Shown: positions 11,604 to 23,746 of the stretch, piece by piece | How positions within the stretch are numbered: position 1 is the stretch's first letter | Layout of the letters: the number at the start of each line of letters is the position of its first letter | Assembly (NCBI GenBank): GCA_947652605.1 | Contig: OX393578.1 | Location: 41,421,470-41,485,469, forward strand | Reading direction: 5' to 3' | Length of the DNA: 64,000 bases | Origin: Elmis aenea | Taxonomy: Eukaryota; Arthropoda; Insecta; Coleoptera; Elmidae | Position numbers and translations under genes: made by a program | Notes under the pieces: model-generated | Told to the model about the DNA's origin: nothing | Databases searched by the model: none | Seen by the model: only the letters and a program-made list of their open reading frames with translations

Positions 11604-12491
11604 TCAGGCCACAGTAGGAAACTCAGCGTCGGTGTAATAGTTCGTGAAGTATCGAGGATAACTTTCGGAGGCGGTTTCGCGAAAATAACCTATTGGTAAA
11701 TGCTCGTAATAATTGCCATACCGTTGATATCCATATGGACAAATGTATGGTGGATAACCTTTCCAATTTTTTCTTGATATAGGCTTTCTATATTTTCGCC
11801 TTTGCAGTTGTCTGTAAGTGAACAAAGGTCTGAGAATAATGCTGGTTTCCATTGGTTGTAGATCTTCACTTGAATTATATTCTTTATTAATGTATTTATT
11901 CGGTTTTGGAATTGAAGGATTACTTGGCTGTTTCAATTGTTCATAGGTAACTTTTTGGGAATGAGCATTTACTTGATCGTAGTTCCTGAGAGTCAATTTA
12001 TTGTTGGTGCCAACCGGTATATACGCAGAATTTTCTGTGTAGTGTCCCGATGTCGTTTTCCTTGTAAGCTTTTTGGTTAAAAGTGAATCCTTTGAAACAG
12101 CTGTGGTAATGGGTACACCTAGCACTAAAACATCACGTCGAGGAATTGACGGCAAAGCTTTTCCCCCTGTTTTTAATGGCATTAGTTTTAGTTTTACCAT
12201 ATGCGAACTTTCAGTGTATGTGGGCATATTGGTGAACTGATAAGGTATTTCCAATGTTTCAGTAGGGCGTGTAGCATGTCTAATTGACATTGCCCTTACA
12301 AAATTTCTTGACAAGTTCAGGATAAAGAGCACAGAAATCTGAAAGAAGTTTAGGTATTTTTAATGTATCGTTGTGATTATTACACTTTTTTTTTTAAATT
12401 ACCGATTTATCAAAAATATCTCATAGCACATTTAATTAAAATATTTAAAATAATGATTAAATAAACAATCACTTACCAACGATATAAACAT
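11604..12491 (-). CDS. Secreted RPLF-motif protein, paralogue 1 (spliced, about 249 aa)
   Basis: Exon 1 is 12477-12491 (ATG TTT ATA TCG TTG, donor GTAAGT). Exon 2 is 12338-11604 after acceptor TTTCAG; the intron is only 138 bp and the join is phase 0. The joined start M-F-I-S-L-I-S-V-L-F-I-L-N-L-S is a clear signal peptide. The mature protein is Lys/Pro/Thr/Tyr-rich. Near residues 172-182 it carries I-I-L-R-P-L-F-T-Y-R-Q followed by a strongly basic run, then a Tyr/Gly/Pro-rich tail ending P-T-V-A. The neighbouring gene at 15020-17454 has the same signal-peptide split, the same R-P-L-F-x-Y-R-Q plus basic run, a shared S-I-P..DV segment and the same V-A end, so the two are tandem paralogues. 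Nothing enzymatic is visible; a structural or matrix role, or a processed precursor, is possible. Confidence 0.75.
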
Positions 12492-15019
12492 AATTTTAAG
12501 CAATATAATCACTTTGCTTTTAGATTAAATTTCTTCTAGGAGCCTGGTACGACGTGCTGACTTAAAATAAGCTAGTGAGTGCACTGTACCTTTTTTCGTA
12601 ACTCGGTAAATGTTTATCCAGTACTTGTTTTGGTCAAACATGCATTCCGTTTTAAATAAATAACAAAAATTTAAAAGTGAACCGGTAACTATTCCGTTAT
12701 TTATTTATCTGATATGAGTTTTATAAATAAATGTTGTTAAGAAGTAGATTAATTTGAAAACGAAACAATTGATAAGTTATTCATTGAGATTTTTGGTAAT
12801 TATCTTAATTAATTAAGGAGAAAACAGCATATCACTATTATGCACAATTGTCAAAATATCTAGACAGGTCTTATTAGCATCACTATGCTAAATTAGTGCA
12901 TTTTCGCAGTCTTTAACCCTCAGTTATTTTCGTCATAATAGTTGGGTTTGTAATGTTATTTTTAAATTGTAAATATCACAGTATAATTATTTAATTCTTT
13001 AGCACATTGACTGTCATAAACTGGTCCAAACAGGGCCGGATCTATACATGTGAGATGTAATTATAATATGTTTATGACGTAGAACACAATATAATTTAGC
13101 GAATAGAAATAAAATAATTCATGCGGTTTTTATTGTTTTTTAATTGCTCACTTGTTTACGAAATTATGGCAAAGTGTGATAACATTTTTAAAAATTTACC
13201 ATATCTCGTGTTTTATCGAATTTTGACTGACTTACAGCTTCAAATTTTGAAAAAAAAAAAAAACTAAAAACAAACGTTTTTTTTAACGGTAAATGATTTC
13301 ATAGCCACCTACGATAAAACTCGAAATTTGAAATGTTTCCTGTAGATATTTTTATGTAGAATTAGAAAAAAAGGTCTGAGAGATCATGACTCTTTTGATT
13401 TTTGAGATATAATCCAAACTTGACTTTTTGTAAATGGCAACCATAGTTGGCTATGGGTTCATTAATTTTTTTTTCTTCCGTTTAATTGATGTATGTGTTG
13501 TTAGATTTATCTTTAAAAATAAGTAATTTATTACAATATTATTGTTTTTGTTAAGTTTAATTAACGTGGCCAATGAAAATAAAAACCAAACTTTTATAGT
13601 ATTTGACATACCCCAAAAAAACATTCGAATTTGGTCCACTCTGTACAAATAAATATGCTTTTAGGATTCGTGTTTGATCAGATAAACACACATCATTTAA
13701 ATAAAAAAAAATTACAGCCACCTTTGTGTTTGGACTTTCACCAACACTATTAATCCCAATAAATAGTCCATTAAGCAATGGCACAAATATTTATAAAGAA
13801 TGAAAAATGGTAGGTTACCTAAAATTTATTACCCGTATCGAGTTTACAAAAAGGTTGGAAATAGCAGATATAGCAAGTAAGATTATTCGTAGTATAGCAA
13901 TTTCTTTAAAGCAGAAAATGAAGATCAAAATTAAAAATTCAACAAATTTTAATGCTAAGTACTTATTTCTACTTATTTTAAGTAATATTCCAGAAGTCAA
14001 TAAAATTCATTGTGACCCATTTTAAAGCGCATCATCCTCATAAAAAGTTTATTTATGGTCCGATTTTTATGAACATTGTTTTTAAACGATAAAGCATCAA
14101 AAACTGTACTTTGGAACCCTATTTTAAAATTCAGTTTACACTAACAAAGCCTACTATGATTTTTTTTCGATATCAAAATTGGCAAAATTTGTTTAGCGAT
14201 TTTTTTAAATCTAACTCTTGACTAAACCACTGGATTCGGGATGCCCCCAAATGGGTTTGTACCAAATTTCATAAAAAAGTATTCATTATTAAGAGAATAA
14301 TTATTAATTCAACATTTGTGATTAAATTTGGCATCGCAGTGTTCTATGCTATGTAAAAAATAAAAGTTAGAGTTGCATAAAAAAAAACATATTTTACTTA
14401 AGATCTTTTAAATAATCAACAATCTATTCGTATCAGTATTAAAATCGCAACTTTAATTGAATTTTCGATGGGTGAACAACTAAATTAATGCATTATCATT
14501 TTAAATAATCGTAAAATCCATATCAAATATCTTAAAATAAGCATCTTACCAACAATATTTTATTTTACTTCTTGTAAAAAGTTTAATTTTGGAGTAGATT
14601 CCAATTAGTTTTTTATAAACAATGTGTACATGTTAAATTCCAACTATCTAAACTGATATTTTAACTAAGTATTTTACATAAAAAGTAGGTGTTTCAAATA
14701 TTCATACACAAAAAATAAATCAGACGTACTTAAAAAAATCTTTAATTGCGAATAAATAAACGTATCACATTAAATGTAAATAAATACTTAAATCACAAAA
14801 TAAATGCAAGATCATTTGTGTTGAATGAGTATTATGCAAAAACACACATGTACATTTTTAAGGCAGTGCGGGTATCTAACAATATTAACTAACAACTTGC
14901 TTTAAATTATTATTTTAAAGTGGCAAGATAAATATTGCTTCCTGAATTTTTAGATATGTGTGGCATCAGTCATGGGGAGATTGCTTCTATTTTTGTTATA
15001 GTGCAGTAGATTTTAATTT
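12492..15019. other. Intergenic AT-rich region, no gene seen
   Basis: The promoter of the 11604-12491 gene should lie just upstream (minus-strand TTATTTTAAG near 12560-12570 is a weak TATA candidate). The segment 13190-13460, including AACCATAGTTGGCTATGGG, resembles fragments at 20400 and 38390 and is probably transposon debris. Small frames at 13451-14025 have no support. Confidence 0.4.
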
Positions 15020-17454
15020 TTAAGCGACATTCTCATGAGGTGCATTTATGTACCAATCGGGATAATACGAAGGGTATCTATTCACTGACTGAGTACGTCT
15101 GTAAGGTGTTGAACTTGACCTCTTCTTTATGGTACAGCCGGAATCGACGTCATTATATGTTGATGGCCTTCTGTAATATCGTCGTCTTTGAGCCATTTCT
15201 TGTCTGTAGCGGAACAAAGGCCTAAAAACTATACTTTCAGCAGCTTCCATGCTCTCAGATGGATCTGCTTCAATTTCCATAGCATGTGGTTGTTCTTCTA
15301 AACCTTCAGGTAATTGCTTGGGTTCCATTACTGTTCCGTGCTGGTCAGGAAATTGTTGTGTTATTTCACTTTCTGGGTTTAAAGGTGCTAGCGCGTCTTC
15401 GTCGTAATTAGGCGGGTCGACAATGGCGTTTTGAATATTTTCAAAATTAGCGCCATCTTCAGTGAGTATCATAGAATTTTGAATTAGCACAGGTTCAACA
15501 GATTTAACAATCGTAACATCGTCTGTAGGAATAGAAGATAATATTAAACTTCTTCCTTTTGCAGGTTTTTCTGTCTGAGGATTTACAACGATATTATCTT
15601 GGAGCGTTAAATCGTGTGGCTGTAGGGCGTTGTCTTGATTTTCAAGGAACACAGATCCAGTAGGAGCCATTTTAACCATTGTTGTGGCAAAGATACCAAA
15701 TACGAAAATCTGCAACATAGTAATTTGTTAAAAATCAGAGCGTCTCAGCTAATTTTAATTGCTAAAATGTAAGGAAAACTGAGTAGCCAACTATACAGGG
15801 TGTCCCAGCCAAGATGAATTATTCGATAGCTCTGTTATTAGTAATAATATTTAAAAAAAGCATATACATAGTGTTCTTTATAAAAAAACAATGTTTGGTA
15901 TCAGAGCGCAAAAACAAAACACTGTGTATAGTTGAAAATAATTTTGGGTTATGTAGTAAATGATTACAAACAACTTTTATATTTAACTTTTTTTAATGTT
16001 ATTACTAATAACAGAGTTATCGAATAATTCGTCTTGGCTGGGACACCCTGTATATGTTTACCATTCCAAAAAATGTTAGTTTGGTTATATCTCGCTCACT
16101 GCTGAACTTAAAAAATATTAAATATTTAATTGGTGTTTTAATCCATCTAAAGTTCTAAAGTATCTTAAAATTAAAGTACAGTTTTATTTGATCTGTCATA
16201 TTTATAATGATGTTTGAAATTTTTAACATTTTTCAGAGTTTTGTGTATTAGTATTAGTACACAAAAATTTGGAAATATTGACCAATTTTTTAATTGCTAT
16301 AAAATTTTGTATGCGGTTATGACAACTTTATTTATTTAATAGACTCCATAAATCTTGTAATAAAAAAGTTACTGTGTATTAAAAAAATTAATTAAAACAA
16401 AGGTTATTATTTTCATGATAAAATGCGCAACAAAGTTTTCTTAAATGTTGTAAGAAAAGTATTTAATGAATCTGAATTAAAATACATGTATATAAAACCG
16501 AAAAAACAAACCAATAACGAAAATTATTTACAATAATTCTTCTATTAAAATACCGTTACAACATATCTTATTACAATGTAATACAATTTTATTGTTTTGT
16601 TAAAAATCACTTATGATTTTATCTATCAAGAATCTTCTTTGTAAATAGCCAGACCTGTTTTGAGACAAAAAGCTTTTGGCGAAAAGACCAAAGTCTCTAA
16701 ACTGGTCTCTTTTTATTTTATAGAAGATACTATTTATAATGCGTCATTTAAACAGCCTGCAACAAATTCGATTTCTCATAAATTTTATGCTTGTAAAATT
16801 TGGTGCATGGCCTAAAACTAATTTTAAATAAAAAAAGTCCAATAAAATTTCATATAACACTAAGTTTTAGCGATTTAAAAAATATGTGTAGGAGGAGTAA
16901 CGTGCCGTTTTTTAAAAGCTACAAAAACAGTTGATTGGAAAATTTCAAATAAAAAAAACGTCCAATTAAAATTCAAAAGTCATAAATTTATAGAGGTTTA
17001 TGAAATATTCGTGTCCCTAGTTTCACAAGTTTAAAAAACAATTATTTAGAAATCAAAAATAATTCTTAATATAAAAAATTGTTAAAATAACGGCACTACT
17101 CTTACGAATATTTATAACTACGCTAAAATCTAGATCTTTTTTTATTTTGAAACTAGTTTTAGACCATACACCAACTTACATGAAGAATTAAATTTTCTGA
17201 GAAATCAATAATAAAAAATTTTTCTATTTGTTGCAGAGTTTTTGAATGAGGCTGTAGATAATAACGTAACTGATTTTTAAGTAAACTAATTTACATACAA
17301 TTTTAAATGAATCATTGAAATATTTCACAAATACCATACCATAAACAACATAAATACAAAACGTAAGTCGTATATAAATTTTAATTAACAAAATGCAACT
17401 AATAAAAACAAATTTAGAACAAAAGTTTTAACTTACCAATATTAAGTGCTTCAT
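15020..17454 (-). CDS. Secreted RPLF-motif protein, paralogue 2 (spliced, about 235 aa)
   Basis: Exon 1 is 17437-17454 (ATG AAG CAC TTA ATA TTG, donor GTAAGT). Exon 2 is 15709-15020 after acceptor TTGCAG, phase 0. The joined signal peptide is M-K-H-L-I-L-I-F-V-F-G-I-F-A-T-T. The mature part has a long acidic, Glu/Asp/Pro/Gln-rich middle (about residues 90-160), then S-I-V-F-R-P-L-F-R-Y-R-Q (residues 165-176), a basic Arg/Tyr run and a Tyr/Pro tail ending E-N-V-A. The acidic middle followed by a basic end distinguishes it from its paralogue, where the middle is neutral to basic. The 1.73-kb intron holds two MITEs. A minus-strand TATATATAAAC at 17564-17574 sits about 110 bp upstream of the ATG. 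Function unknown; likely extracellular. Confidence 0.8.
15796..16050. mobile_element. Tc1/mariner-type MITE (255 bp, TA duplication) in intron
   Basis: TIRs CAGGGTGTCCCAGCCAAGA and TCTTGGCTGGGACACCCTG extend inward through TTATTCGATAGCTCTGTTAT and its inverse. TA lies on both sides (15794-15795 and 16051-16052). The inner sequence GCGCAAAAACAAAACACTGTG is also found near 53730-53800. Non-coding. Confidence 0.85.
16753..17254. mobile_element. TA-type foldback MITE in intron (about 500 bp)
   Basis: The right end reads GAATGAGGCTG followed by TA. The left end CAGCCTGCAACAAATTC is its inverse with a short deletion. Inner arms around GGTGCATGGCCTAAAACTAA (near 16800) are mirrored near 17150-17180. 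A larger relative lies at 41674-43523. Confidence 0.6.
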
Positions 17455-17563
17455 ACTGGATAACAATAACAAAATAACTTAAGAGCAGACGAATATTCAC
17501 TCACAAAAATCGGCTGTTAAAGTAGGACGCTTGAGCTTTTTTGAAGCTCCAGAAGTCAGTTTA

Positions 17564-17574
17564 GTTTATATATA
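17564..17574 (-). promoter_or_regulatory. TATA box of RPLF paralogue 2
   Basis: TATATATAAAC on the minus strand, about 110 bp upstream of the ATG at 17454, in the expected place for a core promoter. The transcription start would fall near 17535-17545 (inferred). Confidence 0.6.
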
Positions 17575-18524
17575 GATAAATTCAGCCCTCTACCGCTGTC
17601 GGTTTTCTTTGAAATATACACACATCATGTTTCCGTTTGTTTTTCAATTAGAGCCACAGAGTACAGTTAGTCAATTGTTAATTAAAATGAATTTCATGTG
17701 TTTTCCTGGAATACATGCGTGGACCACTATAAATATGTTGCTTCTGTAATATCTAATGTTTGGAATTGATAAAAGCAGTTTAATAAGACAACCCAGTGTT
17801 GTTTAAGAAAATACCAAGTTAAATAACAGTTCTTCGTATTGCAAACTTTGTTTTTTTAACGAATACACAAAATGATTTCTTAATATTGAACGCGATAAGG
17901 TTTTTATCATCAGTTTTTGATAACCTTGGCAATAAAATGCGCACGTTTTAAATAAGGAGATAAAACTGTTTACGAAAGTTATAGATCTGTATAAACATTA
18001 AAAAAATTATATTTTAAGTACCTATATACTTCTAGTAGACTCGCAACAACGCAATTTTTTTAATTCTGAAAATCGTTGGTGTGGCGAAAGTTTACCATTT
18101 CAAAACGATTGTTTTACATTTGTTGGAAAAATAAAAATAATTATTTTTATTAATTATCTTTAAGAATTTTTTTTTTTGCAAATAAGAGAAGTAAATTTAT
18201 GATCGTGTTATACATAGCACCAGAAATTTTACCAAAAGTAATTAATGCGATGAATAACTATTTTACAAATTTAAACGATTAGGAAAAATGTAAAGAAAAA
18301 ATAATTTTGAAGTTTGACCAATTTTCTTATGAACCGAAACTACTAAATTTAAGTGAAGTTTTCAAAAGAAGAACTCTTATTCCATTACTTTTACTATTTT
18401 GGTTTAACCACTTCGGCGGGTAAGGCGAAATACTGTTTATGTCGCCCTCTATTTAACTGCTAACTAGTTACTATCAAAAGGTAAGCAAAACGGACAAAAA
18501 CGCAAAAACAAACGCAGTTTGAAC
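17575..18524. other. Intergenic AT-rich sequence
   Basis: No gene or clear repeat boundary seen. Confidence 0.35.
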
Positions 18525-19974
18525 CAGGGATGGAATAACGTTTTAAATCGTTACGTTATTGTATAACGTTATTTATTATTTGTTTTCGTTACATAACGTT
18601 ATAAATAACATTAAAAAAATGAATCGTTATGTTATATAACGTTATATAACGTTACATAAATTATGATATACAGGGTGTTTCTTAATTCATGCGAAAAAAT
18701 TCGCGAAGTGATTTCTTATCGAAAATTAAGGGGGGTCTTTTATATAAAAATTTTTCCCTAGACGTTTTGTTTCGGAGTTACACCCCCCTAAAGGGGATTG
18801 GTATTGTTAGGTTTTTATTTTATTTCTCAAATTTGGATAAATGTAGAATGATATTTGATATGTTTTGTACTTATTTCCATAGTCATATTTTCACTGAAAA
18901 GTGCGACCTTTGTTGGTTTTTAATCAGAATTTTTTGGTGAGTTAAAATTTTGCAATTTAATTTTTTTTTTGAAAGTTTAGATATTTTTTTTATTTTTTAA
19001 CTTTTCTCGTAATATCTACAGTTTTTGAGTAAAAAATTAAATGAGTGAACATGATGTTTATGTTCATATTGGGTAGAATTGACGGGCATTTTAGCGTAAA
19101 AATTAATTACATCCGTCAATTCTACCCAATATGAACATAAACAAACCACCAAAATGAATGTTTTTATATTGGAATAATTGATGGTTCATGTTTACTCATA
19201 TAATTTTTTACTCAAAAACTGTAGGTTTTACGAGAAAAGTTAATGAATAAAAAAAAATCTAAATAAATCAGGTTTTCAAAAAAAAAATTGCAAAATTTTA
19301 ACCCATCAAAAAGTTCTGATGAAAAAAAAAATCAACAGGGGTCGCACTTTAGCTCCCTGTGAAGGTGGGAGGTGATTGAAAATATTACTATGGGAACTCC
19401 TTGAAGTCTGCCAAACCTTTTAAGAAGTATAAAACATCTACCAAATATCATTCTCCTACAATTATTATCCAAATTTGAGAAATAAAATAAAAACCTAATT
19501 TTACCGCTCCCCTTTAGGGGCGTGTAACTCCGAAAGGAGACATCTAAGGAAAAAAATGTATATGAAAGACCCGCTTAATTTTCGATGAGGAATGACCTCC
19601 CGAATTTTTTCGCATTATTTAAAAAACATCCTGTATAACGTTGAAAAAATAATTTTCATTTGTAACTCTGAAATTATTTTTGGGATCTGTAAATGTAAAT
19701 TTTGAAAATAGTACAAAATTACATTGAGATACTGTATTTTCATTTTAATTTCCAAAATATAAACAAAATATATCTTCTGAAAATAAAAAGATGGCCATAT
19801 AAAAATTTAATTTATAGAGAATAACGATAAAAAATAACTTTTAATGAAACGTTATCGGTTATTATAACGTTATATAACGTTATTAATATATCGTTACGTT
19901 ATTGTATTAAAACTTATAATTGAATCGTTATTATAACGTTATCGGGTATCGTTACGTTACGTTTTCCATCCCTG
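18525..19974. mobile_element. hAT MITE with a nested foldback insertion
   Basis: TIRs CAGGGATGGAATAACG and CGTTTTCCATCCCTG. A perfect 8-bp duplication GTTTGAAC lies at 18517-18524 and 19975-19982. Between the ends are many ATAACGTTATATAACG palindromes. Without the nested 963-bp element the hAT MITE would be about 485 bp. Terminal sequence and 8-bp duplication are diagnostic of hAT. Confidence 0.85.
18671..19633. mobile_element. Nested TA-type foldback element (963 bp)
   Basis: The left end CAGGGTGTTTCTTAATTCATG is mirrored by the right end (TTTAAAAAACATCCTG). TA lies on both sides (18669-18670 and 19634-19635). The arms are long; CTCAAATTTGGATAAATGTAG on the left is inverted near 19455-19485. 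Half copies of the same family lie at 27800-28075 and 44432-44605. An 83-codon frame inside is part of the arm and not a gene. Confidence 0.85.
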
Positions 19975-19982
19975 GTTTGAAC

Positions 19983-22754
19983 ACAGCCTACCACTTTAAT
20001 TGACCTGAATTTATGAGGAACTACTTATCAATTATTACAAAAAACAATAAATATGTAACCGCCGTACAGGGTCGGCAAATTTCGATATTTTCATAGGAAA
20101 TCTCGGTAACTAAGAGGTATCGAAAAAAGAACCTCGCATCCTTGATCTCTTGTTTCGAGAAAAAGTTAATGGTGAAAACTAAAATTGGTTATCGTCGTTT
20201 GTCTTCGTGTTATCGCCGATAACTCGATTTTTCCACTTTCCGTTTTATGACTATATCTCGCTTGTTTATGAAAATAAAGAAACATTATTTAGACGTTCTA
20301 CAGGCACTTTTTTGATAAGAATGCAGTGGTGTAGACAATTTTTAATTTTTTTTTCTATATTAGAGTTGTGACATTGTTGTGACATTAAGTTGTATTTTTT
20401 TAAATGGAACCCATAGTTGGCTATTGCATCACGAGGATCAAGAGGATTTTTTCCCCATTTCAATATTATGTTTCATGTGGGGTCGATTTATTAATTTTCC
20501 TTACATTGTAGCAAAAATTATGTAATTTTTCATATTTTTGTTTTGTTTTTAGTAGTAGGCTTATGTCATTAACAATATACCTGCTAAAACAAACTGTCAT
20601 TCTTTTGTTTTAATTATAATTTGACAGAAATAATCACGTTTAATTGTTGATTGTTTTTAATTTTATACCTAATAAACACGAACTGGCTTACGAATATTAC
20701 GAAAAGTAGGATATGTTAGAATGTTTTATTCAAATTAATAATAATTCTGAAGCTGCAAGTGAGAAATGTTTTAGTCGTTACCCAGAAGAAGAAATGTCCC
20801 ACAATTAATGAGATTTTGTTTTAATCTTCCAAAAATAGATTTCTAAGGTTGCCTTTTAAATATTAATTATTTTTTAACAATTAAAATTTTGCGCCGAACT
20901 CAAAATAATTAAAAAAGATATGTTAATCTGGGCATTCATAAGTGTTTTTTAAAATTTTCGAATCTTCAGGTCGAGGAAGAAAAAAGGAAAAAACAGCTTT
21001 TTTCGATTACCAGGGGGACAAATGAGGTGCTAAATATATTCAAAAGATTGTTTATTTTATGATACCTACATAGGAAAATTTAATAACTCATTAACAATTT
21101 GGTTCCAAGGACCGCTGGCCTATCTTATTCTGCTTGCTAGGCTCTTTTATGAAATTTTAGATACGGACGAAACCCCAAAATTGGGCACTATTTGAAATGT
21201 TAGTATTTTTGTTGCAGTGGTTGATAAGAGCAAATTTACAGAGGCAAAAGGTGTAGTTGTTTTTATACTGTATTAAATAGTGTACAATTAGAGTACCATA
21301 AAATAAAATCACAGTTTGGCAATTGTAAAAGACGTAATAAATTGTGCAATAAGAATAGACAATAAAAGAACTTTTATAGTGCTCAATACATCAAATTTAT
21401 AATTTTGGTTTATTACAATTTTACTAATGTTACCGATTACAGAACGTTATTAATTTTTAATATGTACTATTTTAAAACCAATTTATAATTAACAAGTATT
21501 TGTAATAAATAAAAACTTCAAAAAGTTTAAGCAATTTTGGTAAATAAAAACCAAAAAGATATTACATTTGTTCTAGATTGTTTTAATTTTGCACTATTAT
21601 TTTTACAGATTAAAACACTTATTGATTAGAAAATTACCAATTGTGTTTTTGTAATAAAATGGTGGTTAATGGTTTTGGTAATCGTTTAATTTTGATAACA
21701 TCATATTATGTTGATAATTTATTGTAAGAATATTAAAAAACATTTTTAAAATGAGACAAGAGGGCCAGTTAACTGTCAGATTATATTGAAGTTGAAGATA
21801 TAACTGTATTTATTTTCGATATCATTGAGATGTAATTAAAATTAGGCGCGGTACTATGTTGTTATTATTGTATTACTACCATATAAACTCGTTAGTATAA
21901 ATTTAACTGTGTAAATAGTTTAATGCCATTGTTGACAACGAAATGAAAATAAAGCATGAAAAAAGAAGTGCTATATTTATCTATTTTCACTTTTGGTAAT
22001 CCAATTACGCAACAAAAGTTTAGAAAAACGAATTAAGAGATTAACTTCATAACAATAATATTTGTGTTTTTGTAGCATTTTAACAGTTTAAATATAGTTT
22101 GTACTTGTTAGTACGTTACTAATTGTTATTTATAACCATTTTTATGACTTTAAGTAACAACAATATTGCAATAATTTTGTGTGTATGCAGGTGCTTCGAG
22201 AAATGTTAATGGCATTAAAATATTCTGCCATTGACTAATTCATTAGCACTGTTTAAGTAATTACGAAGTACGTATAAACTTATAGCACATTGGTAATACC
22301 TACCATTCTCAACAATTTTTTTCGAAGTTAAACAATCACATTTTATGTACATTTAGAATGAGTAATATTTTAATATTTTAATGGATGAATCCGTACAATG
22401 GTTTTAATTGAATTAATACATATTCTTGGTAATTTTATTTGTCATTAATAAACATACACCAAAGGAAACGCGTCATTATTGCGTTATTTTATGCTGTAGT
22501 TTGTGTTTGTGACAGTAATTTACAACTATAAATACAATATTTATTACTTTCTTATTCCACAACAGTAATTTAAGTAGATATTATTAAATACTTAGATCAA
22601 TTAATAAATCAAGTTTATACATAAACAGAAGGTAACGGTTAAAAATAAAATTTAATATTTACGTTTTATGTTTTACGTTATACAGCAGTTACATCAATAA
22701 TTAAAAAAACCTGAAGTATTTTTATTTTAACAATAATTAAATGCATGCTTTATA
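19983..22754. other. Intergenic region with one transposon relic
   Basis: A solitary end CAGGGTCGGCAAATTTCG at 20067, with debris running to about 20480 (includes AACCCATAGTTGGCTAT), has no matching right end. From 20500 to 22750 I see only AT-rich sequence. Confidence 0.4.
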
Positions 22755-23592
22755 CAGGGTTCTCGTTTTTCGAGGGCCACTATGGGATCTCGTAAACGGT
22801 AAGAGTTACGACTTCGGTTTAGGGCAACGTTGTATATTTAGGTGGTTAATAATTTGACGCAAACAGAACTTATCTAGCTTTTTCAGTTTTTGAGATATAG
22901 GGGAAAAAGTAAAAAAGTGGATTTTTATTTTTTTGCCTGTAACTTTTCATTTAATGTCAAATTTTATTTCTGTAAAAACTATTTTAAGGCCACTTTTTGC
23001 AAGGAATCAAATTCTCTTATTATATTTTACATCCGACGTTTCGCTTATTTTAAACCATCATCAGGTACATTTTTCTTATGGACGCTATATCTGATTTTAA
23101 CGCCAATTTGTAGAGCGTTTTATTCTGAATTCGACAATGTATCACACTAAGCAATATTTTGAAAGAATTGTTAAATTGGCAAAAACAAATAGTTTATTTT
23201 GAAAAATTCTTAATCGGCATAGTAAATAATTGTCTTTGTTTTTCCTTGGAAGCAGGTAAGTAAACCGCATGAGATTAGATACTATTAAAGGGATTTAAGC
23301 GAAACGTCGCATAAAAAATCTAATTGGGGATTTTGCTTCCTCGCAAAAAGTTGCCATAAAAAAGTTTTTACAGAAATGAAATTCGACATCGAATGAAAAA
23401 GTTACGGGCAAAAAACAAAAATCCACTTTTTACTTTTTCCCCTATAACTCAAAAACTGAAAAAGATAAATAAGTTCTGTTTGCGTTAAATTATTAAGCAC
23501 CTGAATATACAACGTTGCTCTAATTTAACCGAAGTCGTAACTCTTACCGTTTACGATATCCCCATAGTGGCCCTCGAAAAACGAGAACCCTG
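22755..23592. mobile_element. TA-type foldback element (838 bp) with hammerhead-like motif
   Basis: TIRs CAGGGTTCTCGTTTTTCGAG and CTCGAAAAACGAGAACCCTG are perfect over this length. TA lies on both sides (22753-22754 and 23593-23594). The arms extend through CCACTATGGG and CTTACCGTTTACG. The 86-codon frame at 22890-23150 follows the arm and is not supported as a gene. The minus strand of the left inner arm carries the hammerhead-like segment annotated separately. Confidence 0.85.
23031..23068 (-). ncRNA. Degenerate hammerhead-like motif
   Basis: On the minus strand CTGATGA (23058-23064) is followed by a short spacer and CGAAAC-GTC (down to 23035). This matches the order of the conserved hammerhead core, CUGAUGA - stem II - GAAA. 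The stem II candidate is weak, so the motif is probably a relic of a Penelope-like or other ribozyme-bearing element rather than an active ribozyme. Confidence 0.3.
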
Positions 23593-23746
23593 TATATGTC
23601 GTAAATCATCTAGTTTATTATAAACAATATACTGCTTTGTTTTGGGGATAATCTTTTATAACGAAATCGCGATAGTGATTGGTTATACAATTTTTAGCTT
23701 TGACAACAAAAGTCCACATTAAATAATAATTTTAAAGATAAGTATA

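Noticed and set aside
18689..18940. 83-codon frame
   Set aside because: Entirely within the arm of the nested foldback element.
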